Source: an uncultured Flavobacteriaceae bacterium
GTDB lineage: Bacteria; Bacteroidota; Bacteroidia; Flavobacteriales; Flavobacteriaceae
Assembly (NCBI GenBank): GCA_947500385.1
Contig: CANMSA010000014.1
Location: 1 to 64,000 of the forward strand
Length of the DNA: 64,000 nt
Direction of reading: 5' to 3'
This document shows positions 1 through 7,051 of the stretch, piece by piece. Each line of letters starts with the position of its first letter. The first letter of the stretch is position 1. The position numbers and the translations under genes were made by a program. A model generated the notes under the pieces. That model did not search any database and was not told the origin of the DNA. It was given only the letters and a program-made list of their open reading frames with translations.

Positions 1-3000
1 TATAGCTACCAGTTGATCAAGGACGGCAGCCTTGTGGGAACTCCACAGAACACCACCACCTTCTCGGGATTGGACGCGGGTAGTTACGAAGTATCCATCT
101 CGGACCAATGGTCCTGTACCTTTACGACCGCCGCGATCGTACTGTTCGAACCAATAGCCCCATTGGCCACCGTCACCAAGACCATCGACTGTACCTTGAC
201 GCCGGAAGGGGCCATTACCATTACACAGACCGGGGGATCGGGCAACTTCGATTACGACGTGACCTTCCCCGACGGGCTGACAACCGACAACAATACCACA
301 GGGGTCTTCACGGGACTCGGACAGGTAGGGGACTATGTCTTCACCATCACCGATCAGGCCACCGGACATACCTGTAGCACCTCCATCACACAAAGGCTCG
401 AAACGGCCGTACTACCTACGATTACGGTGGACGCCTTCGAGGACGTTACCTGTAACGGGGCGGACGACGGCACCATCAGCGTGAGCGTGGTCGACAACGG
501 CGTGGGACCCTATACCTTCGAGATCGTCTCCGGGCCCGGAAGCTCCGCGACATTCCCCATGGCCGCTACCACGAGCACCGCAACCACCGCGACCTTCGAA
601 GCATTGGAAGGGAACATCGCCGGGATCACCTACACCATACGCGCAACCGCCGCGAACGGGTGTAGCGACGATACCACACAGACCATCGCACAACCGGATA
701 TTATAGACAATATCAATGTTGCCGTGACGGAATTCCTTTGTGTTGGTACTGGCAACAATGAATCAAATGCTACCCTTGTCATCGATGAAACCTTGATTAC
801 CGGAGGTTCTGGCAATTACCCGCGATTTGTTTTCATTAACAATCAAGGGACGCCGGCAACCGGTGATGACGTAGTGCTTCAAGACGGCCCCAATACCACG
901 TATACCGAAACGGACTTCGCAGGAGGTGATTATACTGTTGTGGTGTATGACGATGAGGGTTGTAGCAACCCAACCACCGTAAACGCAACCATTGCACCTT
1001 TCGACGAACTGTTATCTGCTTCAACGGCATTGACCGGACCGGCACTGTGTTCCGGAGAAGATATTCGAATAGATGTAGTTGGTTCTATCACCGATTCATC
1101 TACCCCAGCTGGGCTTGCAAACTACCAGTTTAGAGAATTACCGAGCGGTGTTTTCCAAGCCTCGAACCTATTTACCGGTTTAGCGGTTGGTGTTCATGTG
1201 TTTGAAATACAAAACATTACGACCGGATGTATCATTACAACGACACACGTGGTTCAAGATCCGAATACTTTTGATATCGTTATTGACAAAATACAAGATG
1301 TTCAGTGTTTTGGAGGAGATGGCGAAATACAATTGTCTATCACCGACCCAACCTATACTGCTGGCTTCGTATGGATGATATTCGATACCAATGGTACGCC
1401 TGGTGATCGAAGTGATGATGGGCCGTTTATTTTAGATGGTACTGCACCAAATCTTGGGCCTACAGGAGTGATCTCGGTCCCAGCAGGCACCTATCTTGTA
1501 GAAATTAGTCAAAATGGTGCACCGCAGTGTACCAAGACCGAAACCTTCACTATTAATACGCCGTCTGCTCCGCTTACCGTAGCTGTAAATGAAGAAGCTA
1601 GTGTTACCTGTACCAATGACCAAGGAAGGTTGTTAGTAACACCTCAAGGTGGTGATGGCCCGTATAATATACAGTTAACCAATACCACCACTTCTCAGAC
1701 TTACACTGAAATAGGTGTTTCAGCGTTTATCTTTACCGATTTATCAGCGGGAAGTTTTGATATTACCATTACCGACGATTTGGGTTGTACGATAACAGAC
1801 AATGCCGTACTTATACGACCAGATGATATTGTAGCCACTATTGGCAATACCACATTAAGCTGTTTCAATGGAAACGATGCAACGGTAACTGCAACGGTAG
1901 GTGCGAGAAATGTAAGTCCCGTCTACGAATATCAGCTAAATACCTATGATGATATTGGTGGTGTATCGCTTGCACAAACTTCAGCGGCACAAGCTACAGG
2001 AGTTTTCACAGGTCTGAATGCAGGATTCTACAGTGTAACGGTTATAGACGATGTAGGTTGTTCGCAAGAAACTGCCATTATAGAAATCGTGAATCCAACA
2101 GATGTAAGAGCTGATTTGGTTCGTACCGATCCACTAACCTGTATGACCCTTGCCGAGCTAGAGTTAACCGCGTCGGGGGGAACAGGGCCTTATTTCTATA
2201 GTGAAGATGGTACGACCTTCTTGCCCATGGCAGGTGGAAACACCCATACGTTCAGTGTTTCTGCGGGAACCTACAGTTATTTGGTGCGCGATTCATTTAA
2301 TTGTTTATCAGTAGTATCGAACGAAATTACCGAAGATATCATTGAACCGCTCACCCTTGATTTGGATACGACCCTTGCCGTGATCAATTGCAATGGTCAA
2401 TCGACCGCTGCCATTAGCGGAAGAGCTGACGGAGCACTTGGTAATTACGAATACCAATTATTTACGGATGCCTTGTTGACCAATAATTATTATGGCGCTG
2501 GAGCTAGCCAGACTACCGGAGAATTTAACGACTTGCCCGCAGGCATCTACTTTATAAATGTAATCAGTGGTGATTGTCCGTTTACTCCGGAAAGGGTAGA
2601 AATTACCGAACCGACTCCGGTATCCTTTGCGCCTCAAATTACTCCGGTAAGTTGTGCAGGTATGGAAGACGGAAGTATCACGATTATACCTGACGGGGGT
2701 GTTGGTGGCTATCAATATGCCATTTCACCGAACTTGGATCAATTTCAAGATGATAATACCTTTGATGAGCTGGCCCCCGGTGATTATACGGTCATTGCTC
2801 AAGACAGCAACGGTTGTTTTGAAGTAAACATTTATACGATCGTTGCTCCTGCGCCTTTGACCGTCACAGCGACGAATTTACCAGAAATCTGTGCTGGCAA
2901 TGCCGATGGTTCAATCTCCTTAACGATTGCCGGGGGTACCGCGCCATACAGAACTGCCTTGAACTCAAATACGGAAGCAGATTTCGTTCAGGATCGTTTG

Positions 3001-3822
3001 GATTTCAACAATCTAGAAGGTGGTAACTACATTGTGGTAGTGAGGGATGCCAATGACTGTGACACGAGTATCGTTGTAGAAATCGATGCTGGCGTGAACT
3101 TGAATGCCACGGTAGAGCCCGTGTATGAGTGTACGGGAGATGTTCCCAACAATTTTGTGAACATTAATTTGGAAGATACCGCTGTCCTAGGTGATATTCT
3201 GTATGCGTTGGATTCTACGGATCCTGCAGACATGCAGTTGAATCCGGACTTTAGGGATACTCCTCCGGGAATGCACTTCATTGCAATCGCCCATGCAAAT
3301 GGTTGTATACGAACGATTGATTTCGAGATTGAAAATTTTGAGCCCTTGACCCTCACCTTGGAACAAAACAACATCAACGAAATCACCGCGATCGCCGATG
3401 GAGGATTATCCGATTATACCTTTTATTTCGGGAACGCCGACAATGGTACAGACAATACCTACATTATTAATAGAACGGATACCTATGTTGTAACAGTGGT
3501 AGATCAGAACGGATGCGAAATGACATCGAGCATCTTTATGGAATTCATTGATATTGATATTCCTAACTTCTTTACCCCATCGAGCGGTGACGGTCTGAAT
3601 GATACTTGGAAGCCAAAGAACGATGAAGCCTTTCCTCAGATACTAACTCTCATTTTTGACCGTTATGGTAGAGAGATTTATAGAATGGGTCTCGGTGATC
3701 CAGGATGGAATGGAGCTTATCAAGGCGAAGACCTCCCTAGTGGTGATTACTGGTACATTATAAAACTCAACGGAGAAAACGACGACCGTGAGCTTGTTGG
3801 ACACTTTACCCTATATCGATAA
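1..3822 (+). CDS. SprB-repeat gliding/adhesin-like protein, T9SS type B C-terminus (5' end missing)
   Basis: The reading frame is open from base 1, so this is the C-terminal part (at least 1273 residues) of a larger cell-surface protein; the first possible start, TTG at 13, is internal. About 13 modules of 60-100 residues follow one another. Each begins with a Cys-containing strand (such as VTCNG or VSCAG), has a GG.GPY-like core, and ends in AG.Y.V.V.D..GC, the SprB repeat pattern. The last ~90 residues carry IPNFFTPSSGDGLNDTWK, then FDRYGREIYR and WNGAYQGEDLPSGDYWY, the gliding-motility-associated C-terminal domain used as the type B sorting signal of type IX secretion. It is therefore expected outside the cell, attached to the outer membrane. 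A porP/sprF gene follows after 19 bp, the usual pairing. The first ~700 bases are much richer in GC than the rest. Family assignment is sure; adhesin or motility role is inferred. Confidence 0.93.
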   Translation, partial: YSYQLIKDGSLVGTPQNTTTFSGLDAGSYEVSISDQWSCTFTTAAIVLFEPIAPLATVTKTIDCTLTPEGAITITQTGGSGNFDYDVTFPDGLTTDNNTTGVFTGLGQVGDYVFTITDQATGHTCSTSITQRLETAVLPTITVDAFEDVTCNGADDGTISVSVVDNGVGPYTFEIVSGPGSSATFPMAATTSTATTATFEALEGNIAGITYTIRATAANGCSDDTTQTIAQPDIIDNINVAVTEFLCVGTGNNESNATLVIDETLITGGSGNYPRFVFINNQGTPATGDDVVLQDGPNTTYTETDFAGGDYTVVVYDDEGCSNPTTVNATIAPFDELLSASTALTGPALCSGEDIRIDVVGSITDSSTPAGLANYQFRELPSGVFQASNLFTGLAVGVHVFEIQNITTGCIITTTHVVQDPNTFDIVIDKIQDVQCFGGDGEIQLSITDPTYTAGFVWMIFDTNGTPGDRSDDGPFILDGTAPNLGPTGVISVPAGTYLVEISQNGAPQCTKTETFTINTPSAPLTVAVNEEASVTCTNDQGRLLVTPQGGDGPYNIQLTNTTTSQTYTEIGVSAFIFTDLSAGSFDITITDDLGCTITDNAVLIRPDDIVATIGNTTLSCFNGNDATVTATVGARNVSPVYEYQLNTYDDIGGVSLAQTSAAQATGVFTGLNAGFYSVTVIDDVGCSQETAIIEIVNPTDVRADLVRTDPLTCMTLAELELTASGGTGPYFYSEDGTTFLPMAGGNTHTFSVSAGTYSYLVRDSFNCLSVVSNEITEDIIEPLTLDLDTTLAVINCNGQSTAAISGRADGALGNYEYQLFTDALLTNNYYGAGASQTTGEFNDLPAGIYFINVISGDCPFTPERVEITEPTPVSFAPQITPVSCAGMEDGSITIIPDGGVGGYQYAISPNLDQFQDDNTFDELAPGDYTVIAQDSNGCFEVNIYTIVAPAPLTVTATNLPEICAGNADGSISLTIAGGTAPYRTALNSNTEADFVQDRLDFNNLEGGNYIVVVRDANDCDTSIVVEIDAGVNLNATVEPVYECTGDVPNNFVNINLEDTAVLGDILYALDSTDPADMQLNPDFRDTPPGMHFIAIAHANGCIRTIDFEIENFEPLTLTLEQNNINEITAIADGGLSDYTFYFGNADNGTDNTYIINRTDTYVVTVVDQNGCEMTSSIFMEFIDIDIPNFFTPSSGDGLNDTWKPKNDEAFPQILTLIFDRYGREIYRMGLGDPGWNGAYQGEDLPSGDYWYIIKLNGENDDRELVGHFTLYR

Positions 3823-3841
3823 AACTTAACCTAACGATACC

Positions 3842-4801
3842 ATGCGTACTAAATTATATATTCTTGTCCTATTCCTGTTCGGAGCGAGTGTGGCCAAAGG
3901 CCAAGAACTTAACTCCCCTCAATTGTCACAGTATTTGGCCGACAACCCATTTGTGTTGTCACCGGTGTATGCAGGTATCGGGGACCATGTAAAAATTCGT
4001 TTGAACGGTTTAGCGCAATGGGTAGGCATCAAAGATGCCCCTCAGACCCAGTCGTTGGCCGCCGATATGCGTATTGGAGAACAATCGGGGATAGGTTTGT
4101 TCCTATACAACGATAGTAACGGGTATACAAAACAGCAAGGAGCACGCTTGTCCTTTGCACATCACTTGACCATTGATCGGTATGATGATGAATTTTTATC
4201 CTTAGGTCTTTCGTATAACTTTAATCAATTTCGTATCGATATAGACGAATTTAACCTGGCCGGTTTTCCAGATACCGGAGTAGTCAATAATCGGCAGACC
4301 ACCAACCATAATTTTGATGTGGGTGCCATGTACCGTTATGGCAAGTTTTATATTAGTGCCAATGCCTCGAACCTTTTGGGAAAAGATCCCAAAGATCTTA
4401 CATTCGATGCAGATGAGCCCAACGAACTAAGAAACTACTATGTGTATACCGGATATCGCTACCGAAAAAATAAAAACAGTGATTTAGAAATAGAACCCTC
4501 ATTACTCTATAAGATTTTTGAAAGCGATGGACGGTCCGAAACCGATATAAACCTGAAATTCAGATGGTATAACTTCGAAGATTACTACTATGCCGGGATA
4601 AACTACCGTTTCTTGAACGATCAAATTGGGGACCCTTTATATATTGCCCCCTTTGCAGGTCTTAAGAAATCGAACTTTTACTTCGGATATTCGTATCAGA
4701 TCATTCTGAATGAAATTATTACCTATAGTACCGGTACCCATGTTGTTACCATTGGTATGGATCTCTTCCAAGGACTGAGTAACTGCCGCTGCACCTATTA
4801 A
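3842..4801 (+). CDS. PorP/SprF family type IX secretion outer-membrane protein
   Basis: 319 residues with a signal peptide (cleavage likely after VAKGQ). The opening pattern QELNSPQLSQYLADNPFVLSPVYAG is characteristic of PorP/SprF. The rest consists of alternating beta-strands rich in Tyr and Phe, as expected for an outer-membrane beta-barrel. In Flavobacterium johnsoniae SprF is needed for surface display of SprB, and paralogues usually lie just downstream of a type B-domain adhesin, exactly as here: the start is 19 bp after the stop of the SprB-repeat gene, so the two are probably co-transcribed. I infer that it serves that adhesin specifically. Full family length; start ATG at 3842 is well supported by the signal peptide. 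Confidence 0.93.
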   Translation: MRTKLYILVLFLFGASVAKGQELNSPQLSQYLADNPFVLSPVYAGIGDHVKIRLNGLAQWVGIKDAPQTQSLAADMRIGEQSGIGLFLYNDSNGYTKQQGARLSFAHHLTIDRYDDEFLSLGLSYNFNQFRIDIDEFNLAGFPDTGVVNNRQTTNHNFDVGAMYRYGKFYISANASNLLGKDPKDLTFDADEPNELRNYYVYTGYRYRKNKNSDLEIEPSLLYKIFESDGRSETDINLKFRWYNFEDYYYAGINYRFLNDQIGDPLYIAPFAGLKKSNFYFGYSYQIILNEIITYSTGTHVVTIGMDLFQGLSNCRCTY

Positions 4802-4851
4802 GATTCTTCCCGCATCCGGAATTCGGTAGCTATTATTTGAACCAATTCGAT

Positions 4852-4859
4852 TAAGTTTG
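4852..4859 (+). promoter_or_regulatory. Bacteroidota -7 promoter element upstream of folB
   Basis: TAAGTTTG matches the Bacteroidota sigma-70 -7 consensus TAnnTTTG. It lies 17 bp before the TTG start of folB, leaving a leader of only about ten bases. I do not see a well-spaced -33 TTG. Confidence 0.4.
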
Positions 4860-4876
4860 CAAAAACATAGATTGCC

Positions 4877-5236
4877 TTGGGTAAAATTAAAGTTGACAAC
4901 ATTCGTGTGTATGCCCATCATGGATGTTTATCGCAAGAAACCGCTATAGGGAGTGAGTACCGTGTGGATGTCCGTATCGACGCGGATCTTACCAAACCTT
5001 CCATATCTGATACCTTGTCGGATACGGTTGACTACGTGCACATCAATAAAATAGTAACCGATGAAATGGCGGTCGCCTCTAAACTTTTGGAACACGTAGC
5101 GCAGCGAATTCTAAATCGCATATTCTCAGAAATAATACTGGTTACGGCTGCCGAAGTGGCCGTATCCAAAATAAACCCTCCAATCGGTGGCGATGTTGAA
5201 ATGGTCACCATAATCCTATCCCAAAAAAGAACTTGA
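4877..5236 (+). CDS. folB: Dihydroneopterin aldolase
   Basis: 119 residues, normal FolB length. FolB converts 7,8-dihydroneopterin to 6-hydroxymethyl-dihydropterin and glycolaldehyde in cytosolic folate synthesis. Diagnostic segments are VDNIRVYAHHGCLSQE near the N-terminus, a central DTVDYVHINKIV strand-helix, LLEHVAQRIL with the conserved Glu, and VSKINPPIGGDVE near the end. The start is TTG: an in-frame TAG ends at 4870, and only ATT (4871) and TTG (4877) precede the conserved GKIKVDNIRVYAHHG, with no ATG available. A -7 promoter element sits just upstream, so the gene probably has its own short-leader transcript. The tRNA-Cys promoter begins inside the stop-codon region. Confidence 0.92.
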   Translation: MGKIKVDNIRVYAHHGCLSQETAIGSEYRVDVRIDADLTKPSISDTLSDTVDYVHINKIVTDEMAVASKLLEHVAQRILNRIFSEIILVTAAEVAVSKINPPIGGDVEMVTIILSQKRT

Positions 5237-5261
5237 TTATTTTAAAATTATAGTATCTTTG
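5233..5261 (+). promoter_or_regulatory. Promoter of tRNA-Cys
   Basis: TTG at 5233-5235 and TATCTTTG at 5254-5261 are separated by 18 bp, an excellent match to the Bacteroidota promoter TTG-N(~19)-TAnnTTTG. The -33 element overlaps the stop codon of folB. Transcription would begin a few bases before the tRNA at 5273. Confidence 0.75.
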
Positions 5262-5272
5262 CCCGTCTAAAA

Positions 5273-5343
5273 GGCATCGTGGCCGAGTGGCTAGGCAAGG
5301 CTCTGCAAAAGCTTGTACAGCGGTTCGAATCCGCTCGATGCCT
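5273..5343 (+). tRNA. tRNA-Cys (anticodon GCA)
   Basis: A 71-base cloverleaf. The acceptor stem GGCATCG pairs with CGATGCC and is followed by discriminator T, typical of tRNA-Cys. The anticodon stem AGGCT/AGCTT encloses loop CTGCAAA, giving GCA. The T arm is AGCGG-TTCGAAT-CCGCT. CCA is not encoded. A promoter with good spacing precedes it and a hairpin terminator follows. Confidence 0.95.
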
Positions 5344-5349
5344 CTAAAT

Positions 5350-5380
5350 AAATCCCTTGCAGCGTATGTGAGGGATTTTT
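5350..5380 (+). terminator. Intrinsic terminator after tRNA-Cys (copy 1)
   Basis: The 8-bp stem AAATCCCT (5350-5357) pairs with AGGGATTT (5371-5378) and runs into a T tract. It lies 6 bp after the tRNA. Confidence 0.8.
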
Positions 5381-5397
5381 AATGTTTTAATATTATC

Positions 5398-5477
5398 TGT
5401 ACAGCGGTTCTCCCGAAGCTTCGGGACGCTCGATGCCTCTAAATAAATCCCTTGCAGCGTATGTGAGGGATTTTTTT
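5398..5477 (+). repeat. Partial duplication of the tRNA-Cys 3' end and its terminator, with a 16-bp palindrome in place of the T loop
   Basis: Bases 5398-5410 repeat 5314-5326 (13 bp, start of the T arm). Bases 5427-5475 repeat 5332-5380 without a difference (49 bp: acceptor 3' strand, discriminator and the whole terminator). Between them the original five-to-seven T-loop/T-stem bases are replaced by TCCCGAAGCTTCGGGA (5411-5426), a perfect palindrome. The copy lacks the 5' half of the tRNA and cannot make a tRNA; its second terminator (about 5445-5477) remains intact. Confidence 0.9.
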
Positions 5478-5581
5478 ATGTATATACTTTGTACGCTAGT
5501 GCTCCAACGCTTTAGAAAGCGCTATGCCACCAGAAAGCCCTATTGTAAAAAAAAGTTACCCTTTGTTCATTCTTGTTCTTG

Positions 5582-6268
5582 TCACGATTGCCGTATTTTT
5601 TCAATCCGTTCAATACCATCCTCTAAATTAAACTTATCTCTTGGTAAAAAGCCCTTGATCATTAAAACCAGCCCACAAATTACCAGGATAATACCCAATA
5701 CTTTTTTCACCAATCTGATACGATCTTTGGTCAACTTTTGTTTTAACTGCTTTGCAAGCAATATTTTAAAAATATCCGTCACAAAATAAGCCAGGACCAT
5801 CGAAGCGAAAAAGGTCATAATACGTTGAGGATCATTGTCTAGGGTAGGTCCAACAACAATAATGATCCCCAACCAAAAAACCAACACCCCAATATTTATA
5901 AAATTGAGCAGAAAGCCCTTCATAAAGAGTCCCACATACCCTTTACTGGCATTGATCGATTTATCTTTGGATTCCCCATTTTTTTTTGGTTCCTTCTTTA
6001 CAAAAGTGGTAATTCCGTACACAATGAGTATCGCTCCTCCAAATACATAAAGCCCGGGTTGATTGCTCAGGTTTTCCAACAACTGAAAACTACTAAAATA
6101 GGCGGCCACAATAAATAGGATATCTGCAAATACGACCCCTAGATCAAACGCAATGGCCGCTCTAAATCCTTTTATCGCACTCGTTTCTAGCAGCACAAAA
6201 AAAACAGGCCCGATCATGAAGCTTAAAAAAAAGCCTAAGGGTATCGCTGCCTGAATGTCTTCCCACAT
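5582..6268 (-). CDS. LysE/RhtB-family amino-acid exporter-like membrane protein
   Basis: 228 residues with about six hydrophobic segments. The N-terminus IPLGFFLSFMIGPVFFVLLE matches the G.x.GP.....L pattern of the LysE/RhtB superfamily, and a charged Lys-rich cytosolic loop (KKEPKKNGESKDK) separates the two halves, as usual. Members export amino acids or related small metabolites through the inner membrane; the substrate cannot be told from sequence. The gene faces the tRNA-Cys region and ends in an Arg/Lys-rich tail. It lies 42 bp downstream of the GIN-domain gene on the same strand, so read-through from rnr is possible. Confidence 0.85.
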   Translation of the reverse strand: MWEDIQAAIPLGFFLSFMIGPVFFVLLETSAIKGFRAAIAFDLGVVFADILFIVAAYFSSFQLLENLSNQPGLYVFGGAILIVYGITTFVKKEPKKNGESKDKSINASKGYVGLFMKGFLLNFINIGVLVFWLGIIIVVGPTLDNDPQRIMTFFASMVLAYFVTDIFKILLAKQLKQKLTKDRIRLVKKVLGIILVICGLVLMIKGFLPRDKFNLEDGIERIEKIRQS

Positions 6269-6310
6269 ACTAGGTGATAAAATTGAAATGGTACACTATT
6301 AGATATTCAC

Positions 6311-6994
6311 TTACATTCTGGTGACAGTACCACCAAAAACGGTCTTTTCGTCCATCTTTGCAGGATCTCCATATACGAGTACTTCGCCCCCTGCTTTTAC
6401 GGTAGCCTTTACATAATCCGTCGCAAAAATTTCCGCTCTAGAACCAGCATTTACATTTACCGTACTGAATTTGGTGACAAATTCCTTTCCCTCATATACC
6501 CCTCCGGTGTTTATAAGCACATCTTGCAAATCGGAAGATCCAGTAGTTTCTATCAACCCACCCGTCACGGTCTTCACCAACAGTTGTTCCACCTCGGCTT
6601 GTACTACCAGTTCACCCCCTTCTTGGGCCTTTAACTCCAAAACATCTTGTTTAATCTGATCTTTCGTGGTAATACGCGCATCTTCGTTTACGTCGATAAC
6701 AACCAATTTTTCGGTATAGTAAAGGTCAACAAAAGTGCGATACCCACTAAAAATCTTATCAATCTTCATACGTAATTTTAGAATACCTTTATTGTTTACG
6801 ATAGCAACCTTGTTCGTATTTGCACCTGTAATTACGGCCTTGTTCTTATCTGATTTAATAAGGTTTACCGAAATACCATCAAAAGCCTTGATTTCGGTAA
6901 ATTTGGTAAGTTCTTTGGTAATTCTTTCATCTTGCACCGCCGCGACATAAAAGCTCGACAGCAATAGAAAAAGTACCATTCCTTTCTGTATCAT
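6311..6994 (-). CDS. Secreted GIN-domain (DUF2807) protein
   Basis: 227 residues if translation starts at ATG 6994, which gives a clean signal peptide (MIQKGMVLFLLLSSFYVAAVQ); a further 16 residues upstream are open but would put charged sequence before it. The mature part is a repetitive beta-rich structure with the FTEIKAFDGISVNLIKS opening, then parallel strand repeats with regularly spaced Val, Thr and Gly (VLINTGGVYEGKEF, TVNVNAGSRAEIF, ATVKAGGEVLVYG), characteristic of the head-GIN/DUF2807 auto-transporter-adhesin-like family common in Bacteroidota. Function is not established; a periplasmic or surface location is inferred. It lies 57 bp downstream of rnr. Confidence 0.8.
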   Translation of the reverse strand: MIQKGMVLFLLLSSFYVAAVQDERITKELTKFTEIKAFDGISVNLIKSDKNKAVITGANTNKVAIVNNKGILKLRMKIDKIFSGYRTFVDLYYTEKLVVIDVNEDARITTKDQIKQDVLELKAQEGGELVVQAEVEQLLVKTVTGGLIETTGSSDLQDVLINTGGVYEGKEFVTKFSTVNVNAGSRAEIFATDYVKATVKAGGEVLVYGDPAKMDEKTVFGGTVTRM

Positions 6995-7051
6995 ATTGGT
7001 TTTTAAGTAAATACCTTTTTTCCTAAACAAATTTTGTTCCAAAAAAATTGC

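Noticed and set aside
412-693. A minus-strand open frame of 93 residues opposite the GC-rich repeats
   Set aside because: It is an effect of high GC3 in the real gene on the other strand, which removes stop codons from the antisense frame.
5398-5477. A second tRNA-Cys gene
   Set aside because: Only the 3' part of the T arm and acceptor is present; D arm, anticodon arm and 5' acceptor strand are missing.
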